Assembly: GCA_951812965.1 (NCBI GenBank)
Contig: OX638341.1
Location: forward strand, 1,160,438-1,224,437
Reading direction: 5' to 3'
Length of the DNA: 64,000 nt
From: an uncultured Pseudohongiella sp.
GTDB lineage: Bacteria > Pseudomonadota > Gammaproteobacteria > Pseudomonadales > Pseudohongiellaceae
Both the position numbers and the translations under genes were made by a program. This document shows, in pieces, positions 1-9,980 of this stretch (its first letter is position 1; every line of letters starts with the position of its first letter). The notes under the pieces were generated by a model that had not been told where the DNA came from, did no database searches, and was given only the letters and a program-made list of their open reading frames with translations.

Positions 1-409
1 TGCGCCCTTCGATTATCCGCACTTCCGGGCGGATTTCGAAAGCCGACTGTTCCACGCCGCGAATCACGACGTTTGACGGAAGCAGGGTGGCGCGTTTGGG
101 GATATCCGCCACCGTGTACAGCTCGCTGCTGGACAGCCGCACGCCGTCGAGCGTACTGACGAATTGGCGCTGCCGGTTGTCGATTGTGCTGCTCAATTCA
201 GCGGACGAACTGCCGCCTCGCAGCACGATGGCGCGGTCCGGCGCCCCCGACCGGTTCAGCGTCGCCGAAAATCCCGCCGCCATTGCCAGAATCGCCACCA
301 GCACCGCCACGACGCCGCCGATACCCACCACGATTACCGACGAACTGCCCAGCCGCTGCGGCAGATTGCGCAGGTTCAGGAGAGAAATCTGGAAAATTTG
401 CGCCCACAT
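1..409 (-). CDS. ABC transporter permease, FtsX/MacB type (partial, C-terminus outside window)
   Basis: The reverse strand from the ATG at 409 reads MWAQIFQISLLNLRNL followed by a hydrophobic segment (about residues 22-46) and then an extracytoplasmic region with LRGGSSAEL. This is the usual N-terminus of FtsX/MacB-type permeases: a short cytoplasmic helix, TM1, then a periplasmic domain. The frame stays open to base 1, so the protein continues beyond the window. It lies 22 bp downstream of a second FtsX-type permease, an ATPase and a MacA-like adaptor on the same strand, so it is probably the last gene of a four-gene exporter operon. Two different permeases suggest a heterodimeric membrane part. 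The substrate cannot be read from sequence. Confidence 0.8.
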   Translation of the reverse strand, partial: MWAQIFQISLLNLRNLPQRLGSSSVIVVGIGGVVAVLVAILAMAAGFSATLNRSGAPDRAIVLRGGSSSAELSSTIDNRQRQFVSTLDGVRLSSSELYTVADIPKRATLLPSNVVIRGVEQSAFEIRPEVRIIEGR

Positions 410-431
410 GATTCAGGATTCCGTAGCGACC

Positions 432-1589
432 TTACTTGCGCAGGGCCTCGACCACCTGCAAGCGTCTTGCGCTCAGCGCCGGATTCAGACCCACGATCAC
501 TCCCAGCAAAAGGGCGATTCCCACTCCGCTCAAGGTGGTGGCAGCCGATATTTCGATCTGTCCCAGGAATCCCTCCAGTTCCGGGCCCAGCGCCTGAAGC
601 GCTATCCCGGACAGCGCGATGCCGATGGCCCCGCCAATACCGCAAAGCAACACCGATTCAAGCAATACGAGAAAAGCCACCCGACGATCCGTGAATCCAA
701 GCGTTTTCAGCACCGCCAGTTCCGGAATACGTTCACGCAGCGCCTGGGTCATGGTATTGGCGGTGAGCAGCAGTATGGTAAAGAACACCGCGCTCAGAAT
801 ACTGTTCATGATCAGTCCGATATCGCCCACCTGAGCGGCGAATTGACGATTGGCCTCTTCTTCGGTGGCGGTCCGGGTCGGGTTGATGGAGTTTTCGAAT
901 TGCGCGTCGATCCTGGCCGACACTTCCGCAGCCTGATCCGGATCAGACACGCGCACCATGAAATTGCTGACGATACCCTGGGTTTCCGGCACTCTGGCTT
1001 CGTCGAAATACTCGTAGTTGAACAGAAACGAGGGAAAATCCGTGTCTTCGTCCCCGACCCGGTAGGTGCCCACGAGTTCGAATTCCCACAAGTTGCTTCC
1101 ATCCCCGCGCAACCAGATATCCCCCTCGATCGGAATGCGGTCGCCGATTTGCCAGCCGAATTCCTCCGCCAGTTCGGCCGACGCCACCGCGGCCGTTCGA
1201 ATGCGCTCGAATTCGTCGAGTTGCAGCGGATCGATGATGTATTCGGAATACATGTCGAAATAGAAGCGCGGCTGTACCGGAAACTTGGGGAAAAAGTTGA
1301 TCGGATTCTGGTACGTGCCGCCGAACCAGGTCATGTGGGTCGCTGTGTCAACTCCCTCCACCGCCTCGATCTGCGCCAGGTGGCTGATGGGAAGCCCGTC
1401 GACCATCGAATATTTCGGCGACACCATCAGCCGGTCCACTCCCGCCACATTGACGCCCATTTCGAACGCGCCGGCTATCGAACGGAGCAGGCCGAACAGG
1501 AGGAAGGCGGCGACGATGGAAAACAGCGTCAGAAAGGTCCGCACGCGGCGGCGAAACAGATTGCTCCAGATCAGTGGAAAGGATTTCAT
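432..1589 (-). CDS. ABC transporter permease, FtsX/MacB type
   Basis: A 385-residue membrane protein. It has an N-terminal TM (about residues 18-38), a large periplasmic domain (about 40-260), then three C-terminal TM segments (about 262-285, 310-335, 350-375). That is the FtsX-like fold of MacB/LolC-type permeases. The C-terminal block TMTQALRERIPELAVLKTLG is the conserved cytoplasmic coupling region of this family. The ATG overlaps the stop of the upstream ATPase gene by ATGA, indicating translational coupling. It probably pairs with the permease that ends in this window at base 1. Substrate unknown; with a MacA-like adaptor, an efflux or envelope export role is the inference. Confidence 0.88.
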   Translation of the reverse strand: MKSFPLIWSNLFRRRVRTFLTLFSIVAAFLLFGLLRSIAGAFEMGVNVAGVDRLMVSPKYSMVDGLPISHLAQIEAVEGVDTATHMTWFGGTYQNPINFFPKFPVQPRFYFDMYSEYIIDPLQLDEFERIRTAAVASAELAEEFGWQIGDRIPIEGDIWLRGDGSNLWEFELVGTYRVGDEDTDFPSFLFNYEYFDEARVPETQGIVSNFMVRVSDPDQAAEVSARIDAQFENSINPTRTATEEEANRQFAAQVGDIGLIMNSILSAVFFTILLLTANTMTQALRERIPELAVLKTLGFTDRRVAFLVLLESVLLCGIGGAIGIALSGIALQALGPELEGFLGQIEISAATTLSGVGIALLLGVIVGLNPALSARRLQVVEALRK

Positions 1590-2266
1590 GCCGCCTCCCG
1601 CACCAGGTTGCCCTTGTCCAGATAAAGCGTATGTCGTGCGTGGCTCGCGGCCTTGGGGTCATGGGTGACCATGATGATGGTCTTGCCGTGTTTGCGATTG
1701 AGCAATTCGAGCAGATCGAGAATCTCGTCGGCAGTCTCGCGGTCGAGATCACCGGTGGGCTCGTCGCAAACCAGTATGCGCGGGTCGGCGACGATGGCCC
1801 GGGCGATGGCGACGCGCTGCTGCTGCCCGCCGGAGAGTTCGCCGGGTTTGTGGCGGGCGCGGTCAGCCAGACCGACAATGGTCAGGGCGACATCGGCATT
1901 GCGCTTGCGTTGCCCACCGCCGAGACGGGTCAGCAGCAGCGGCAATTCGACATTTCGGCGCGCGCTCAAGATGGGCAGCAGGTTATAGAACTGAAAGATG
2001 AAACCGATGTTGCGCGCGCGCCATTGCGCCAGCTTCCTGCTGGACAGGCCCACGAGTTGCTGGCCGGCGACTTCGATGCTGCCCGCAGTGGGCTGATCGA
2101 GCCCGCCGATGAGGTTGAGCAAGGTGGTCTTGCCGCTTCCCGATGGCCCCATCAACGCCAGAAAGTCACCTTCCTCGATGGTCAAATCGATATTGTCGAG
2201 CACCTCGACGGTTTGTTTGCCTTTGGTGAAATGCCTGGATACTTGCTGCAGTTCGACTATGCTCAC
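1586..2266 (-). CDS. ABC transporter ATP-binding protein, MacB/LolD type
   Basis: A 226-residue ATPase with Walker [13 protein letters not shown] (about residues 40-51), signature LSGGQQQR and Walker [12 protein letters not shown], all in the order and spacing of the LolD/MacB/FtsE group. It should energise the two FtsX-type permeases encoded downstream. The start is a GTG at 2266, preceded by an AGGA about 10 bases upstream; the protein then reads [12 protein letters not shown], the usual first strand of this family. The gene lies 17 bp after the adaptor gene and overlaps the next permease by 4 bp, so the set is one operon. Confidence 0.93.
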   Translation of the reverse strand: MSIVELQQVSRHFTKGKQTVEVLDNIDLTIEEGDFLALMGPSGSGKTTLLNLIGGLDQPTAGSIEVAGQQLVGLSSRKLAQWRARNIGFIFQFYNLLPILSARRNVELPLLLTRLGGGQRKRNADVALTIVGLADRARHKPGELSGGQQQRVAIARAIVADPRILVCDEPTGDLDRETADEILDLLELLNRKHGKTIIMVTHDPKAASHARHTLYLDKGNLVREAA

Positions 2267-2283
2267 TTACTGTGTTCCTGTGG

Positions 2284-3570
2284 TCAGTTGATTGGGCTGC
2301 CGGCGCCGGAGGTTGCAATTTCTACTGTCAAGCCGTCTTCCAGCCGTTCACGCAAATCAAGATCCCTGGTGTTTACGACGCGCTCGCCGGCCGCGAGTCC
2401 GGCGACCACCAGTGCCTGGACGCCGACGGATCGGCCAAGTTCGACCTGGCGGCGGCTGACGCGGTTGTCCGCCACTATCCAGACCAGAGTCCGGCCGTCC
2501 TCGCGCACGATGGCCGAGTCCGGCACGAGTACGCCGTCAGGCAGTGGCTCGTTTTCGGTATCGGGCAGCACGGCGCCGCCGGCGTCTTCCATGAACGCCA
2601 CCCGCACGCCCATCTCCGGCATGACTCTTTCATCGCGGTCGAGGAAACCGATCCGCACTCTGACGGTCGCCTGGTTGCGGTTGGCGGCCGGGATGATGGC
2701 AATCACTTCCGCATCATATGGATCGTCTGGCCAGGCGTTTAGAAGTATCGTTGCCTGCTGACCGGGGTAGACTCGATTGATATACGCTTCGTTTACATCT
2801 ACTTCGACTTCGAGCGATTCCATGTCGACGATGGTGCAGATGCCGGTGGCGGTGAATCCGCCGCCGGCGGCAACGGGAGAAATCATCTCGCCGGGTTGCG
2901 CCGCCTTGGCGATGACGACGCCGGCGAAGGGCGCGCGTATCTGCATGTCCTCGAGCAATTGACGCTGGATCTGCAGCGCCCGTTCGGCGACATCGATATC
3001 GCGTTCGGTCTTTTCCAGCCGCGCCCGCAGGGCTTGCAGGTTCAGTTCGTCACGGTCGAGTTCGGCCTGGCTGGCGAGCCGGTTCGCCGCCAGGTCGCGT
3101 GTGCGGCCGAGATTTAGTTCGGCCTGGCGAATCTGCACTTCCAATTCTTCCACCGAAGCCCGCGCCGAAGCGACCTGGGCTTCCTCCATACTCAACTGGG
3201 CGCGATTCACACTGTCATCGAGTGTAGCCAGTACCTGGCCTTCCTCCACCCGCATACCTTCTTCCACCAGCACTTCCATGACCTTGCCGGTGACCTTGGA
3301 ACTGACCGTGGCCATGCGCCTGGCGATGACATAGCCCGTTGCGTCGAGCACACTTTCGGTATTTGCCGAAAGTTGCTGTTGAGACGCCTGGGCGACGGTT
3401 GTGTCGACCGTCAGCGCCTGGACCTGCTGCAAGGGACGGAAGTGCCAGAAAACGAACGCCGCACCCGCCAGCAAGGCAATCGGCACGAACCAGCGCAAAG
3501 GACGAAAGCCCGCCTCGGCCGGCGCTTCCCGGTCGATCTTCAATTCATTCAGTAGCGAATGTTTGTCCAT
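2284..3570 (-). CDS. Efflux periplasmic adaptor subunit (HlyD/MacA family)
   Basis: A 428-residue membrane-anchored adaptor. It has one N-terminal TM (about residues 27-45, FVPIALLAGAAFVFWHF), a lipoyl-like half (VTGKVMEVLVEEGMRVEEGQ), a long alpha-helical hairpin rich in Glu, Arg, Ala and Leu (about 120-200), the second lipoyl half with APFAGVVIAKAAQPGEMI, and beta-barrel and membrane-proximal domains to the end. This is the MacA/HlyD order. It is the first gene of the exporter operon and would link the inner-membrane ABC complex to an outer-membrane channel, which is not encoded here. A MacA-like role is likely; the exported compound is unknown. Confidence 0.88.
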   Translation of the reverse strand: MDKHSLLNELKIDREAPAEAGFRPLRWFVPIALLAGAAFVFWHFRPLQQVQALTVDTTVAQASQQQLSANTESVLDATGYVIARRMATVSSKVTGKVMEVLVEEGMRVEEGQVLATLDDSVNRAQLSMEEAQVASARASVEELEVQIRQAELNLGRTRDLAANRLASQAELDRDELNLQALRARLEKTERDIDVAERALQIQRQLLEDMQIRAPFAGVVIAKAAQPGEMISPVAAGGGFTATGICTIVDMESLEVEVDVNEAYINRVYPGQQATILLNAWPDDPYDAEVIAIIPAANRNQATVRVRIGFLDRDERVMPEMGVRVAFMEDAGGAVLPDTENEPLPDGVLVPDSAIVREDGRTLVWIVADNRVSRRQVELGRSVGVQALVVAGLAAGERVVNTRDLDLRERLEDGLTVEIATSGAGSPIN

Positions 3571-3730
3571 TTGGGCGGCTCTCTATCAGGCCACGGTCAG
3601 TTTACTACCGCCACCGGCGAATGTCGCAATTTTCGACGAACGACCCCATATCATCGGTGAACGCCCACAACAGGGTCGGAGAATGGGCTAAAATCTCCGG
3701 CCCGGATCCGGACCTGCGCAGGGACTTTCC

Positions 3731-4819
3731 ATGGGACAGAAAACGCCACTCCATGACCGCCACACCTCCGCCGGTGCGAAAATCGTCGATTTCTCCGGCT
3801 GGGACATGCCGCTGCATTACGGTTCCCAGATCGAAGAACACCAGCAGGTGCGCAATGCCGCGGGCGTGTTCGACGTGTCGCACATGACCGTGATCGATGT
3901 AGCCGGAGCGGACGCCGAAGACTGGCTGCGTTTTCTGCTGTCGAACGATGTGGCGCGCCTCGACGCGCCCGGCAAGGCGCTGTACAGCCTGCTGCTGAAC
4001 CACGATGGCGGCGTGGTCGACGATCTGATCGTTTATCGCACCGAGGCCGGATACCGCATGGTGTCCAATTGCGCCACGCGCCGGAAAGTGCTGATCTGGC
4101 TGGCGCAAAACAGTAGCGGATTCGCAGTCCAGGTCGAAGAACGGCCGCATCTGGCGATGATGGCCGTTCATGGTCCGGATTCAATCTCGCTGGCCTGCGA
4201 GGCGCTGCCGGCGGATACCATCGAATCGGCACGCGGACTGGGTAATTTCGATTCACTCGAGCGCGGCGACCTGCTGATTGCGCGAACGGGATACACGGGA
4301 GAACTGGGACTGGAAGTGATCCTGCCCACGGAACAGGCCGGCGCGTTGTGGGACAAATTGCTCGCGGCCGGGGTGAAACCCGCCGGTCTCGGCGCCAGGG
4401 ATACCTTGCGCCTCGAAGCCGGCATGAACCTTTACGGCCAGGATATGGACGAAAAAACCTCGCCGCTTTCCGCGAACCTCGGCTGGACCGTCAGCCGGCG
4501 CGACGAAGACCGCGATTTCATCGGCCGCGAGGCGGTGCTGCAGCACAAGCAGCGGCAACAGGACGGGGAACTCCCCATACTTGCAGGGCTGGTGCTCGAG
4601 GCGCGCGGCGTTTTGCGCAACGGCCAGCAAGTCCTCACCGACAAGGGCGAAGGCGTCATTACCAGCGGCAGTTTTTCTCCTACATTGAAGCAGTCCATCG
4701 CTTTAGCTAGAATCCCGAAGGGCAGCCGGAACTGTCAGGTCGAATTGCGCGGCGCCAAGGCTCCGCTGAAGATCGTGAAACCCGGATTTGTCCGATACGG
4801 CAAGAAAATTTTCGAATAA
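3731..4819 (+). CDS. gcvT: Aminomethyltransferase, glycine cleavage T protein
   Basis: A 362-residue T protein. It moves the methylene group from the aminomethyl-lipoyl H protein to tetrahydrofolate, releasing ammonia. Family features include HYGSQIEEHQQVRNAAGVFD and DVSHM near the N-terminus, the folate-site segment ARTGYTGELGLEV, and LGARDTLRLEAGMNLYGQD. Length matches bacterial GcvT (about 360-370). It starts with ATGGGACAGAAAACGCC and is the first gene of gcvTHP. I looked for a glycine riboswitch in the 160 bases upstream and did not see its conserved core. Confidence 0.97.
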   Translation: MGQKTPLHDRHTSAGAKIVDFSGWDMPLHYGSQIEEHQQVRNAAGVFDVSHMTVIDVAGADAEDWLRFLLSNDVARLDAPGKALYSLLLNHDGGVVDDLIVYRTEAGYRMVSNCATRRKVLIWLAQNSSGFAVQVEERPHLAMMAVHGPDSISLACEALPADTIESARGLGNFDSLERGDLLIARTGYTGELGLEVILPTEQAGALWDKLLAAGVKPAGLGARDTLRLEAGMNLYGQDMDEKTSPLSANLGWTVSRRDEDRDFIGREAVLQHKQRQQDGELPILAGLVLEARGVLRNGQQVLTDKGEGVITSGSFSPTLKQSIALARIPKGSRNCQVELRGAKAPLKIVKPGFVRYGKKIFE

Positions 4820-4871
4820 CTCCGCCGCGGCGAATTGCCGATTACCACCGCGACGGCAAGAGGGAACTCCG

Positions 4872-5261
4872 GTGTCCAATATTCCAGACGATTTTCATTT
4901 TACGTCCACCCATGAGTGGATCAGGGTCGATGACAACGGAGTCGCCACGGTCGGCATAAGCGAGCACGCGCAAGAGTCCCTGGGCGATATCGTATTCGTC
5001 GAGTTGCCGGAACCGGGCACGGAGATCGCGGCCCGGGCCGAGGTCGCGGTAGTCGAATCCGTGAAAGCCGCTTCCGATATCTACAGTCCGGTCAGCGGCG
5101 AGATCACCGAGGTCAACGAGGCCCTCATCGACAATCCGCAACTGGTGAACACGGCGCCGTACGACGATGGCTGGATCTACAGGATGAGCGTCAACGACGA
5201 AAAGGACCTCGATGAACTACTCAACGCGGAGGCCTACGCGGACCATTGCTCGGATGAGTAG
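4872..5261 (+). CDS. gcvH: Glycine cleavage system H protein
   Basis: A 129-residue lipoyl carrier protein. The start is a GTG (4872), giving the typical [16 protein letters not shown] opening; the open frame extends to 4788, inside gcvT, but that extension is not family-like. The lipoylated lysine sits in [10 protein letters not shown] (about K65), the exact family position, and the C-terminus has the usual DDGWIYRM motif. It shuttles the aminomethyl group from GcvP to GcvT and the reduced lipoate to dihydrolipoyl dehydrogenase, which is not in this window. It overlaps the start of gcvP by 8 bp. Confidence 0.97.
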   Translation: MSNIPDDFHFTSTHEWIRVDDNGVATVGISEHAQESLGDIVFVELPEPGTEIAARAEVAVVESVKAASDIYSPVSGEITEVNEALIDNPQLVNTAPYDDGWIYRMSVNDEKDLDELLNAEAYADHCSDE

Positions 5262-8154
5262 CGACTCCCTCGATTCGCTGCTCTACCGCAACGAATTTGT
5301 CGATCGGCACATCGGCCCGGATGATGACGAAATCCGGGACATGCTCGCCGTGCTCGGTCTTGAATCCCTTGAAGAACTCGTGCGTCGCACAGTGCCCGCC
5401 GCCATCGCCGGCGGCAAAGAGCTTGCGCTGGCCTCCGCGGTACCCGAAAGCGAAGCACTGGCCCGGCTGAAAGCGATCGCCGCGCAAAACCGGCCCGCCC
5501 GGTCCTTCATCGGCATGGGCTATTACGATACCCATCTGCCGGCGGTCATTCAGCGCAATGTGCTGGAAAATCCGGGCTGGTACACTGCCTATACGCCTTA
5601 CCAACCCGAAATTTCCCAGGGCCGGCTCGAATGTCTGCTCGCTTTCCAGCACATGACGATGGACCTGACAGGGATGCAACTCGCGAACGCCTCGCTGCTC
5701 GATGAGGCTACGGCAGTGGCCGAAGCCATGGCGATGGTGAAAAGAGTCTGCCGCAGCCGCGAGGCCCGTGATTTCTTCGTCGACCGCGACTGCTTTCCCC
5801 AGACTCTGGACGTACTGAAAACTCGCGCGGAGTGCTTCGGATTCAATCTCATCGTCGGCGACCCGGAAGATATGCCGAAGCAGGGATTGTTCGGCGCGGT
5901 GCTGCAATATCCCGGCATGTCAGGGGCCGTGCGGGACCTGACCGGCACGATCGGCCGCCTTCACGAGCAGGGCGCGAAAGCAGTGGTGGCGGCGGATCTG
6001 CTGAGCCTGATCCTGCTCAAGCCACCCGGTGAAATGGGCGCCGATGTAGTGACGGGTTCAAGCCAGCGCTTTGGTGTCCCCATGGGCTACGGCGGCCCCC
6101 ATGCCGCCTATTTCGCGACCAGGGACGAATTCCGGCGCGCGGTGCCGGGCCGCATTATCGGCGTCTCGAAGGATGCGCGCGGGCGCAAGGCGCTGCGCAT
6201 GGCGCTGCAGACCAGGGAACAACATATCCGCCGCGAAAAGGCCAACAGCAATATCTGCACGGCTCAAGTGCTGCTCGCCAATATCGCGGCGCTTTACGCC
6301 ATGTATCACGGGCCCCGGGGTCTGAAACGAATCGCCGGCCGGGTGAATCGGCTGAGCGCGATACTCGCCGCGGGTTTGCGGCAGGGGGGTCTGAACGCTC
6401 CCGCAAGCGGCTTCTTCGATACGATTTGTGTGCCGGTAGATGAGGCGCAATTTTCCGGTATCGCAGGCAGGGCGGGGGAGTTGCGGGTCAATCTGCGTTT
6501 TGACGAGACCGCGGGCGTGGTCGGCGTCAGCCTTGACGAGTGTGCTACTCCCGCCGATGTCGAGTTGCTCTGGCAGGTTTATCTGGGTGGGGCGGCGGCG
6601 CAATTGTCGGTGGCCGAGGTAGACGGGAGTCTTCAGAATGCCCCGCCGCCTGTCCCGGCCGAATTACGCCGCGATTCGGATTTCCTGCAGCACCCGAACT
6701 TTACTCGATACCATTCCGAAACCGAGATGATGCGTTATCTGAAGCGGCTCGAGAATCGCGACATTTCACTCACGCACGCGATGATTCCGCTCGGCTCCTG
6801 CACCATGAAGCTGAACGCCACGGCGGAACTCATGCCGATCTCCTGGCCCGAATTCGCGCAGCCGCATCCGTTCGCGCCGAAAGAGCAGGTGGCGGGATAC
6901 CTGCAGATGATCGGCGAACTGGAAGACATGCTCGCCGAGATTACCGGATTCGATGCGATCAGCATGCAGCCCAATTCCGGCGCACAAGGCGAATATGCCG
7001 GCCTGCTTGCAATCCATAAATATCTTGCGGCGAAGGGCGAGGGCCATCGCGATGTCTGCCTGATTCCGACTTCGGCCCACGGCACCAATCCGGCAAGCGC
7101 ATTCATGATCGGAATGAAAGTCGTGCTCGTCCGTTGCGATGAATCCGGAAACATCGATGTCGACGACCTGCGCGCGAAAGTCGAACAGCATAGCGGTCAG
7201 GTCGCGGCGCTGATGATTACCTATCCGTCCACCCATGGCGTTTACGAACAGGACGTGAAGAAAATCTGCAGGATCGTTCATGACGCGGGCGGCCAGGTAT
7301 ACATGGACGGCGCCAATCTTAACGCCCAGGTCGGACTGACGAATCCGGCTCTGATCGGCGCCGATGTCGCCCATGTCAATCTTCACAAGACTTTTTGCAT
7401 TCCCCATGGCGGCGGCGGTCCTGGCATGGGTCCCATCGGCGTCAGGGCGCATCTTGCGCCGCATCTGGCCAATCACTGCCTGGTCGGGCTCGATGGGCCG
7501 GATGCCGGGAACACGGCGGTGTCCGCCGCCCCCTGGGGCAGCGCCGGCATTCTGCCGATTACCTGGATGTACGTCACCATGATGGGCGCCGAGGGGCTGC
7601 GCAAGGCGACCGAGGTTGCGATCCTCAACGCCAATTACATGGCGCACAAGCTCGGCGCGCATTTTCCGGTGCTTTATACCGGCCAGAACGGCATGGTCGC
7701 GCATGAATGCATCATCGACCTGCGCCCGATCAAGCAGACCACCGGCGTCACCGACGAAGATATCGCCAAGCGATTGATGGATTTCGGTTTCCATGCCCCG
7801 ACCATGTCGTTCCCCGTTCCTGGAACGCTCATGATCGAGCCGACGGAGAGCGAGTCCCGTGTGGAACTCGACCGCTTCATCGACGCCATGATCCACATCC
7901 GCCAGGAAATCGACGCCGTCGAATCCGGAGTTTTCGGCCGCGAAGACAATCCGCTGCGAAATGCGCCGCATACCATAGACGACATGCTCGACGAAAACTG
8001 GCAACGTTCCTACACCAAGCGCCAGGCGGCCTTCCCGCCCTGCAAGGAACCCGTCGACAAATTCTGGCCCTGCATCAATCGCATCGATAACGTTTTCGGC
8101 GACCGCAACCTGTTCTGCGCCTGTCCTCCGCTGGAAGACTACGAAGAATGTTGA
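5254..8154 (+). CDS. gcvP: Glycine dehydrogenase (decarboxylating), P protein
   Basis: A single-chain GcvP of 966 residues, with both halves fused as in proteobacteria and eukaryotes. The ATG at 5254 ([15 protein letters not shown]) overlaps the end of gcvH; an upstream ATG at 5212 would add 14 unconserved residues. The pyridoxal-phosphate lysine is in [19 protein letters not shown] (about K712). Other family blocks are [29 protein letters not shown] and THGVYE. The enzyme decarboxylates glycine and loads the aminomethyl group on GcvH. Together gcvTHP make one-carbon units from glycine. Confidence 0.97.
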   Translation: MSSDSLDSLLYRNEFVDRHIGPDDDEIRDMLAVLGLESLEELVRRTVPAAIAGGKELALASAVPESEALARLKAIAAQNRPARSFIGMGYYDTHLPAVIQRNVLENPGWYTAYTPYQPEISQGRLECLLAFQHMTMDLTGMQLANASLLDEATAVAEAMAMVKRVCRSREARDFFVDRDCFPQTLDVLKTRAECFGFNLIVGDPEDMPKQGLFGAVLQYPGMSGAVRDLTGTIGRLHEQGAKAVVAADLLSLILLKPPGEMGADVVTGSSQRFGVPMGYGGPHAAYFATRDEFRRAVPGRIIGVSKDARGRKALRMALQTREQHIRREKANSNICTAQVLLANIAALYAMYHGPRGLKRIAGRVNRLSAILAAGLRQGGLNAPASGFFDTICVPVDEAQFSGIAGRAGELRVNLRFDETAGVVGVSLDECATPADVELLWQVYLGGAAAQLSVAEVDGSLQNAPPPVPAELRRDSDFLQHPNFTRYHSETEMMRYLKRLENRDISLTHAMIPLGSCTMKLNATAELMPISWPEFAQPHPFAPKEQVAGYLQMIGELEDMLAEITGFDAISMQPNSGAQGEYAGLLAIHKYLAAKGEGHRDVCLIPTSAHGTNPASAFMIGMKVVLVRCDESGNIDVDDLRAKVEQHSGQVAALMITYPSTHGVYEQDVKKICRIVHDAGGQVYMDGANLNAQVGLTNPALIGADVAHVNLHKTFCIPHGGGGPGMGPIGVRAHLAPHLANHCLVGLDGPDAGNTAVSAAPWGSAGILPITWMYVTMMGAEGLRKATEVAILNANYMAHKLGAHFPVLYTGQNGMVAHECIIDLRPIKQTTGVTDEDIAKRLMDFGFHAPTMSFPVPGTLMIEPTESESRVELDRFIDAMIHIRQEIDAVESGVFGREDNPLRNAPHTIDDMLDENWQRSYTKRQAAFPPCKEPVDKFWPCINRIDNVFGDRNLFCACPPLEDYEEC

Positions 8155-8178
8155 TACCCACCAGGGAGTTTTAAAGAA

Positions 8179-9561
8179 ATGTCTGTACGGATTCGAATTT
8201 ATAAATTTGTTCTTTCCTTTACCGCCATAATTTCATCAAGTTTGAGTTTTTCCGCGGACGTGGCTTCCCTGATATCGCCGGGAGGACAGCCCTTTTTGTA
8301 TATACAAGATGACCAGTACGAAAATGTTGTCATGCAAGTGTATTGGCCATCCAATTGGTCATTCGAGGATTCGCTCAATCCAATGATTCCGCTAGTCAGC
8401 ACTCAAGTTGTTTTTACCGGCTCCGCAGAAGGCGTGGAAGACGATGAAATAGGGCGAATACTGGAAGAACTGCAAGCGCAGCGGAGTTTGGCTCCAACTG
8501 CGGAATCCGTAACCGGCGCACTTGTGACGCCCGCAGACAATTTTGAAGAAGTTGCGCGGCTCGTGAATCTTGTACTGTCAAATCCGGCTTTTGATCCCGA
8601 TCTGACGAACCGTATCAAGCAAGCGCTAGCGAACCGCGTTGGCCAACTGCGTCAGGGAGTCGATGCCAATACAGGGGAACTTGCGAGGAACCTGATAATG
8701 CAAGACAACCCGGTAAGGGGTTTTTTCTCCTCCGCGGTGGAAAGTGAATCGTTCATCGAATCAGCCACGCTTGATGAATTGAAGCAGTTTTATTTTCAAA
8801 CCGTGACTCGTAGCAGCCCTACGATAGTCATGGCTTCTCCTTTTGAAGCTGATCGCGCCGGCAGAGCCTTGGATGTATTGCTTGATGGATTGCCGGAGGG
8901 TGAGCCAGTCGAGACTCCCGAATCCTCGATCGATTTTCCGGCTGGAATTACGGTAGTTCTGCATGATCCCGATGCAGAAAGATCAACCCTGACTCTCGCG
9001 GGGATTCTGCCATCGGTTTCCCAAGGCGGGGAGTACGAGGATCTGATCGCCCTGGCGGTGCTTGGGCAAGGAGCAACCAGCGAGTTGTATGAAGCCTTGC
9101 GTCCGGAACTTGAAGCCAGCTATGAATTCTCAGCCACTGCGCTCGCTCTAACCAGCCGTCTTCGCATACTTCAAATTTCGGGAGCGGTGGATACCGACAA
9201 GCTGGCATTCGCCAATGAGACGATTCGGCAAACTTATGAAGAGTTTCGCGAAAATGGCTTGAATTCATCGATCGACGGCATCAAGCGAAGGTCCAGCTCA
9301 AACATGCGGATCAATACGGAGAATCCCAGAATTCTGGTGCCATTGGTCATGGAAAGCGTACTAAACGGGTTCCCTGCCGCCAGGGCGATCGAACTCCCGG
9401 GTGAAATTGAAGCCATAACTCCGGACGACATAAACGAGCGAATGCGCGATGTCTTCCCTCCAGTAGCAGATCTATTGACGGTCATTGTGACTTCGGAACC
9501 CGACATGGTTTCCGGGGCATGCGTTGTTGAAACTCCGGAAGAATATCGTAAATGCCTATGA
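8179..9561 (+). CDS. Secreted M16-peptidase-like protein without zinc motif
   Basis: A 460-residue protein with a signal peptide (about residues 1-25, hydrophobic VLSFTAIISSSLSFS). Its layout resembles one M16B chain: a helix with VEDDEIGRILEELQ, VARLVNLVLSNPAFD, a linker with DELKQFYFQTV, then a second domain with LAVLGQGATSELYEALRPE and ELEASYEFSATALAL. The metal motif HxxEH and the downstream glutamates are not present, so catalysis is not expected; non-catalytic M16 partner subunits are known. It begins 24 bp after gcvP but looks more AT-rich than its neighbours. It ends with TGA. Role unknown; a partner of another M16 protease is possible. Confidence 0.6.
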   Translation: MSVRIRIYKFVLSFTAIISSSLSFSADVASLISPGGQPFLYIQDDQYENVVMQVYWPSNWSFEDSLNPMIPLVSTQVVFTGSAEGVEDDEIGRILEELQAQRSLAPTAESVTGALVTPADNFEEVARLVNLVLSNPAFDPDLTNRIKQALANRVGQLRQGVDANTGELARNLIMQDNPVRGFFSSAVESESFIESATLDELKQFYFQTVTRSSPTIVMASPFEADRAGRALDVLLDGLPEGEPVETPESSIDFPAGITVVLHDPDAERSTLTLAGILPSVSQGGEYEDLIALAVLGQGATSELYEALRPELEASYEFSATALALTSRLRILQISGAVDTDKLAFANETIRQTYEEFRENGLNSSIDGIKRRSSSNMRINTENPRILVPLVMESVLNGFPAARAIELPGEIEAITPDDINERMRDVFPPVADLLTVIVTSEPDMVSGACVVETPEEYRKCL

Positions 9562-9573
9562 ATTCTGTTTAAG

Positions 9574-9873
9574 TTGCGGCCGACTTTGAGAACTGCATTG
9601 AAGTTCATATTCTGGATTGTCGACCACGACGGACTTCCCTACCTGCGCGGCGATTCGGGTTCAGGCTGGTTCAATCGAGTCCAGGCCAGCAATACAGTCA
9701 CCTTGACGCGCAACGGCGAGGCATCGACCTACACGTATCAAATCCGAAACGAAAATCTGGACACGATCAATCGGTTGATGCGAGAAAAATATACCTGGAG
9801 TGATGAGTTGGTCACCTTGATGGGCGGCAGCGACCGGGAACAATCAATCGCCATCGAACTGACACCCGAATAA
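9574..9873 (+). pseudogene. Probable truncated remnant, DUF2255/nitroreductase-like C-terminus
   Basis: An open stretch encoding IFWIVDHDGLPYLRGDSGSG, then TVTLTRNGEASTY and a Met/Arg-rich end. This resembles the core and C-terminus of small DUF2255 or pyridoxamine-oxidase-like proteins (strand, YLRG, WF, then a helix), but the N-terminal part is missing. The only in-frame start is a TTG at 9574 with no good ribosome binding site. It is in the same frame as the preceding M16-like gene, separated by one TGA. I judge it a gene remnant, though a short real gene is possible. It takes up most of the otherwise empty 9562-9980 interval. Confidence 0.4.
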
Positions 9874-9945
9874 ATCAGGCAAAGCTTGCGCTTCCTTGTA
9901 GCTTTTAGTAAGCGACGCGAATAGCCTGCGGCATGATATATAACC

Positions 9946-9974
9946 TTGCAAAACAAACATAAGAGTTTTATATT
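9946..9974 (+). promoter_or_regulatory. Sigma-70-like promoter for the AAA_14 gene
   Basis: TTGCAA at 9946-9951 and TATATT at 9969-9974 are separated by exactly 17 bases. The ATG of the next gene is at 9981, so transcription would start on or next to the start codon and the mRNA would be nearly leaderless. GCAGGG just before the ATG could act as a ribosome binding site only if transcription starts earlier. Confidence 0.5.
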
Positions 9975-9980
9975 GCAGGG

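Noticed and set aside
87..1625. 512-codon plus-strand open frame
   Set aside because: It runs antisense to the two ABC permease/ATPase genes and has no family-like segments; it is a shadow of high GC coding.
3571..3730. Glycine riboswitch before gcvT
   Set aside because: I could not find the conserved aptamer core; the gap is short and lacks the tandem pattern.
9559..9561. TGA after the M16-like gene as a possible Sec codon
   Set aside because: The following in-frame sequence does not continue the M16 fold and no SECIS-like hairpin is apparent.
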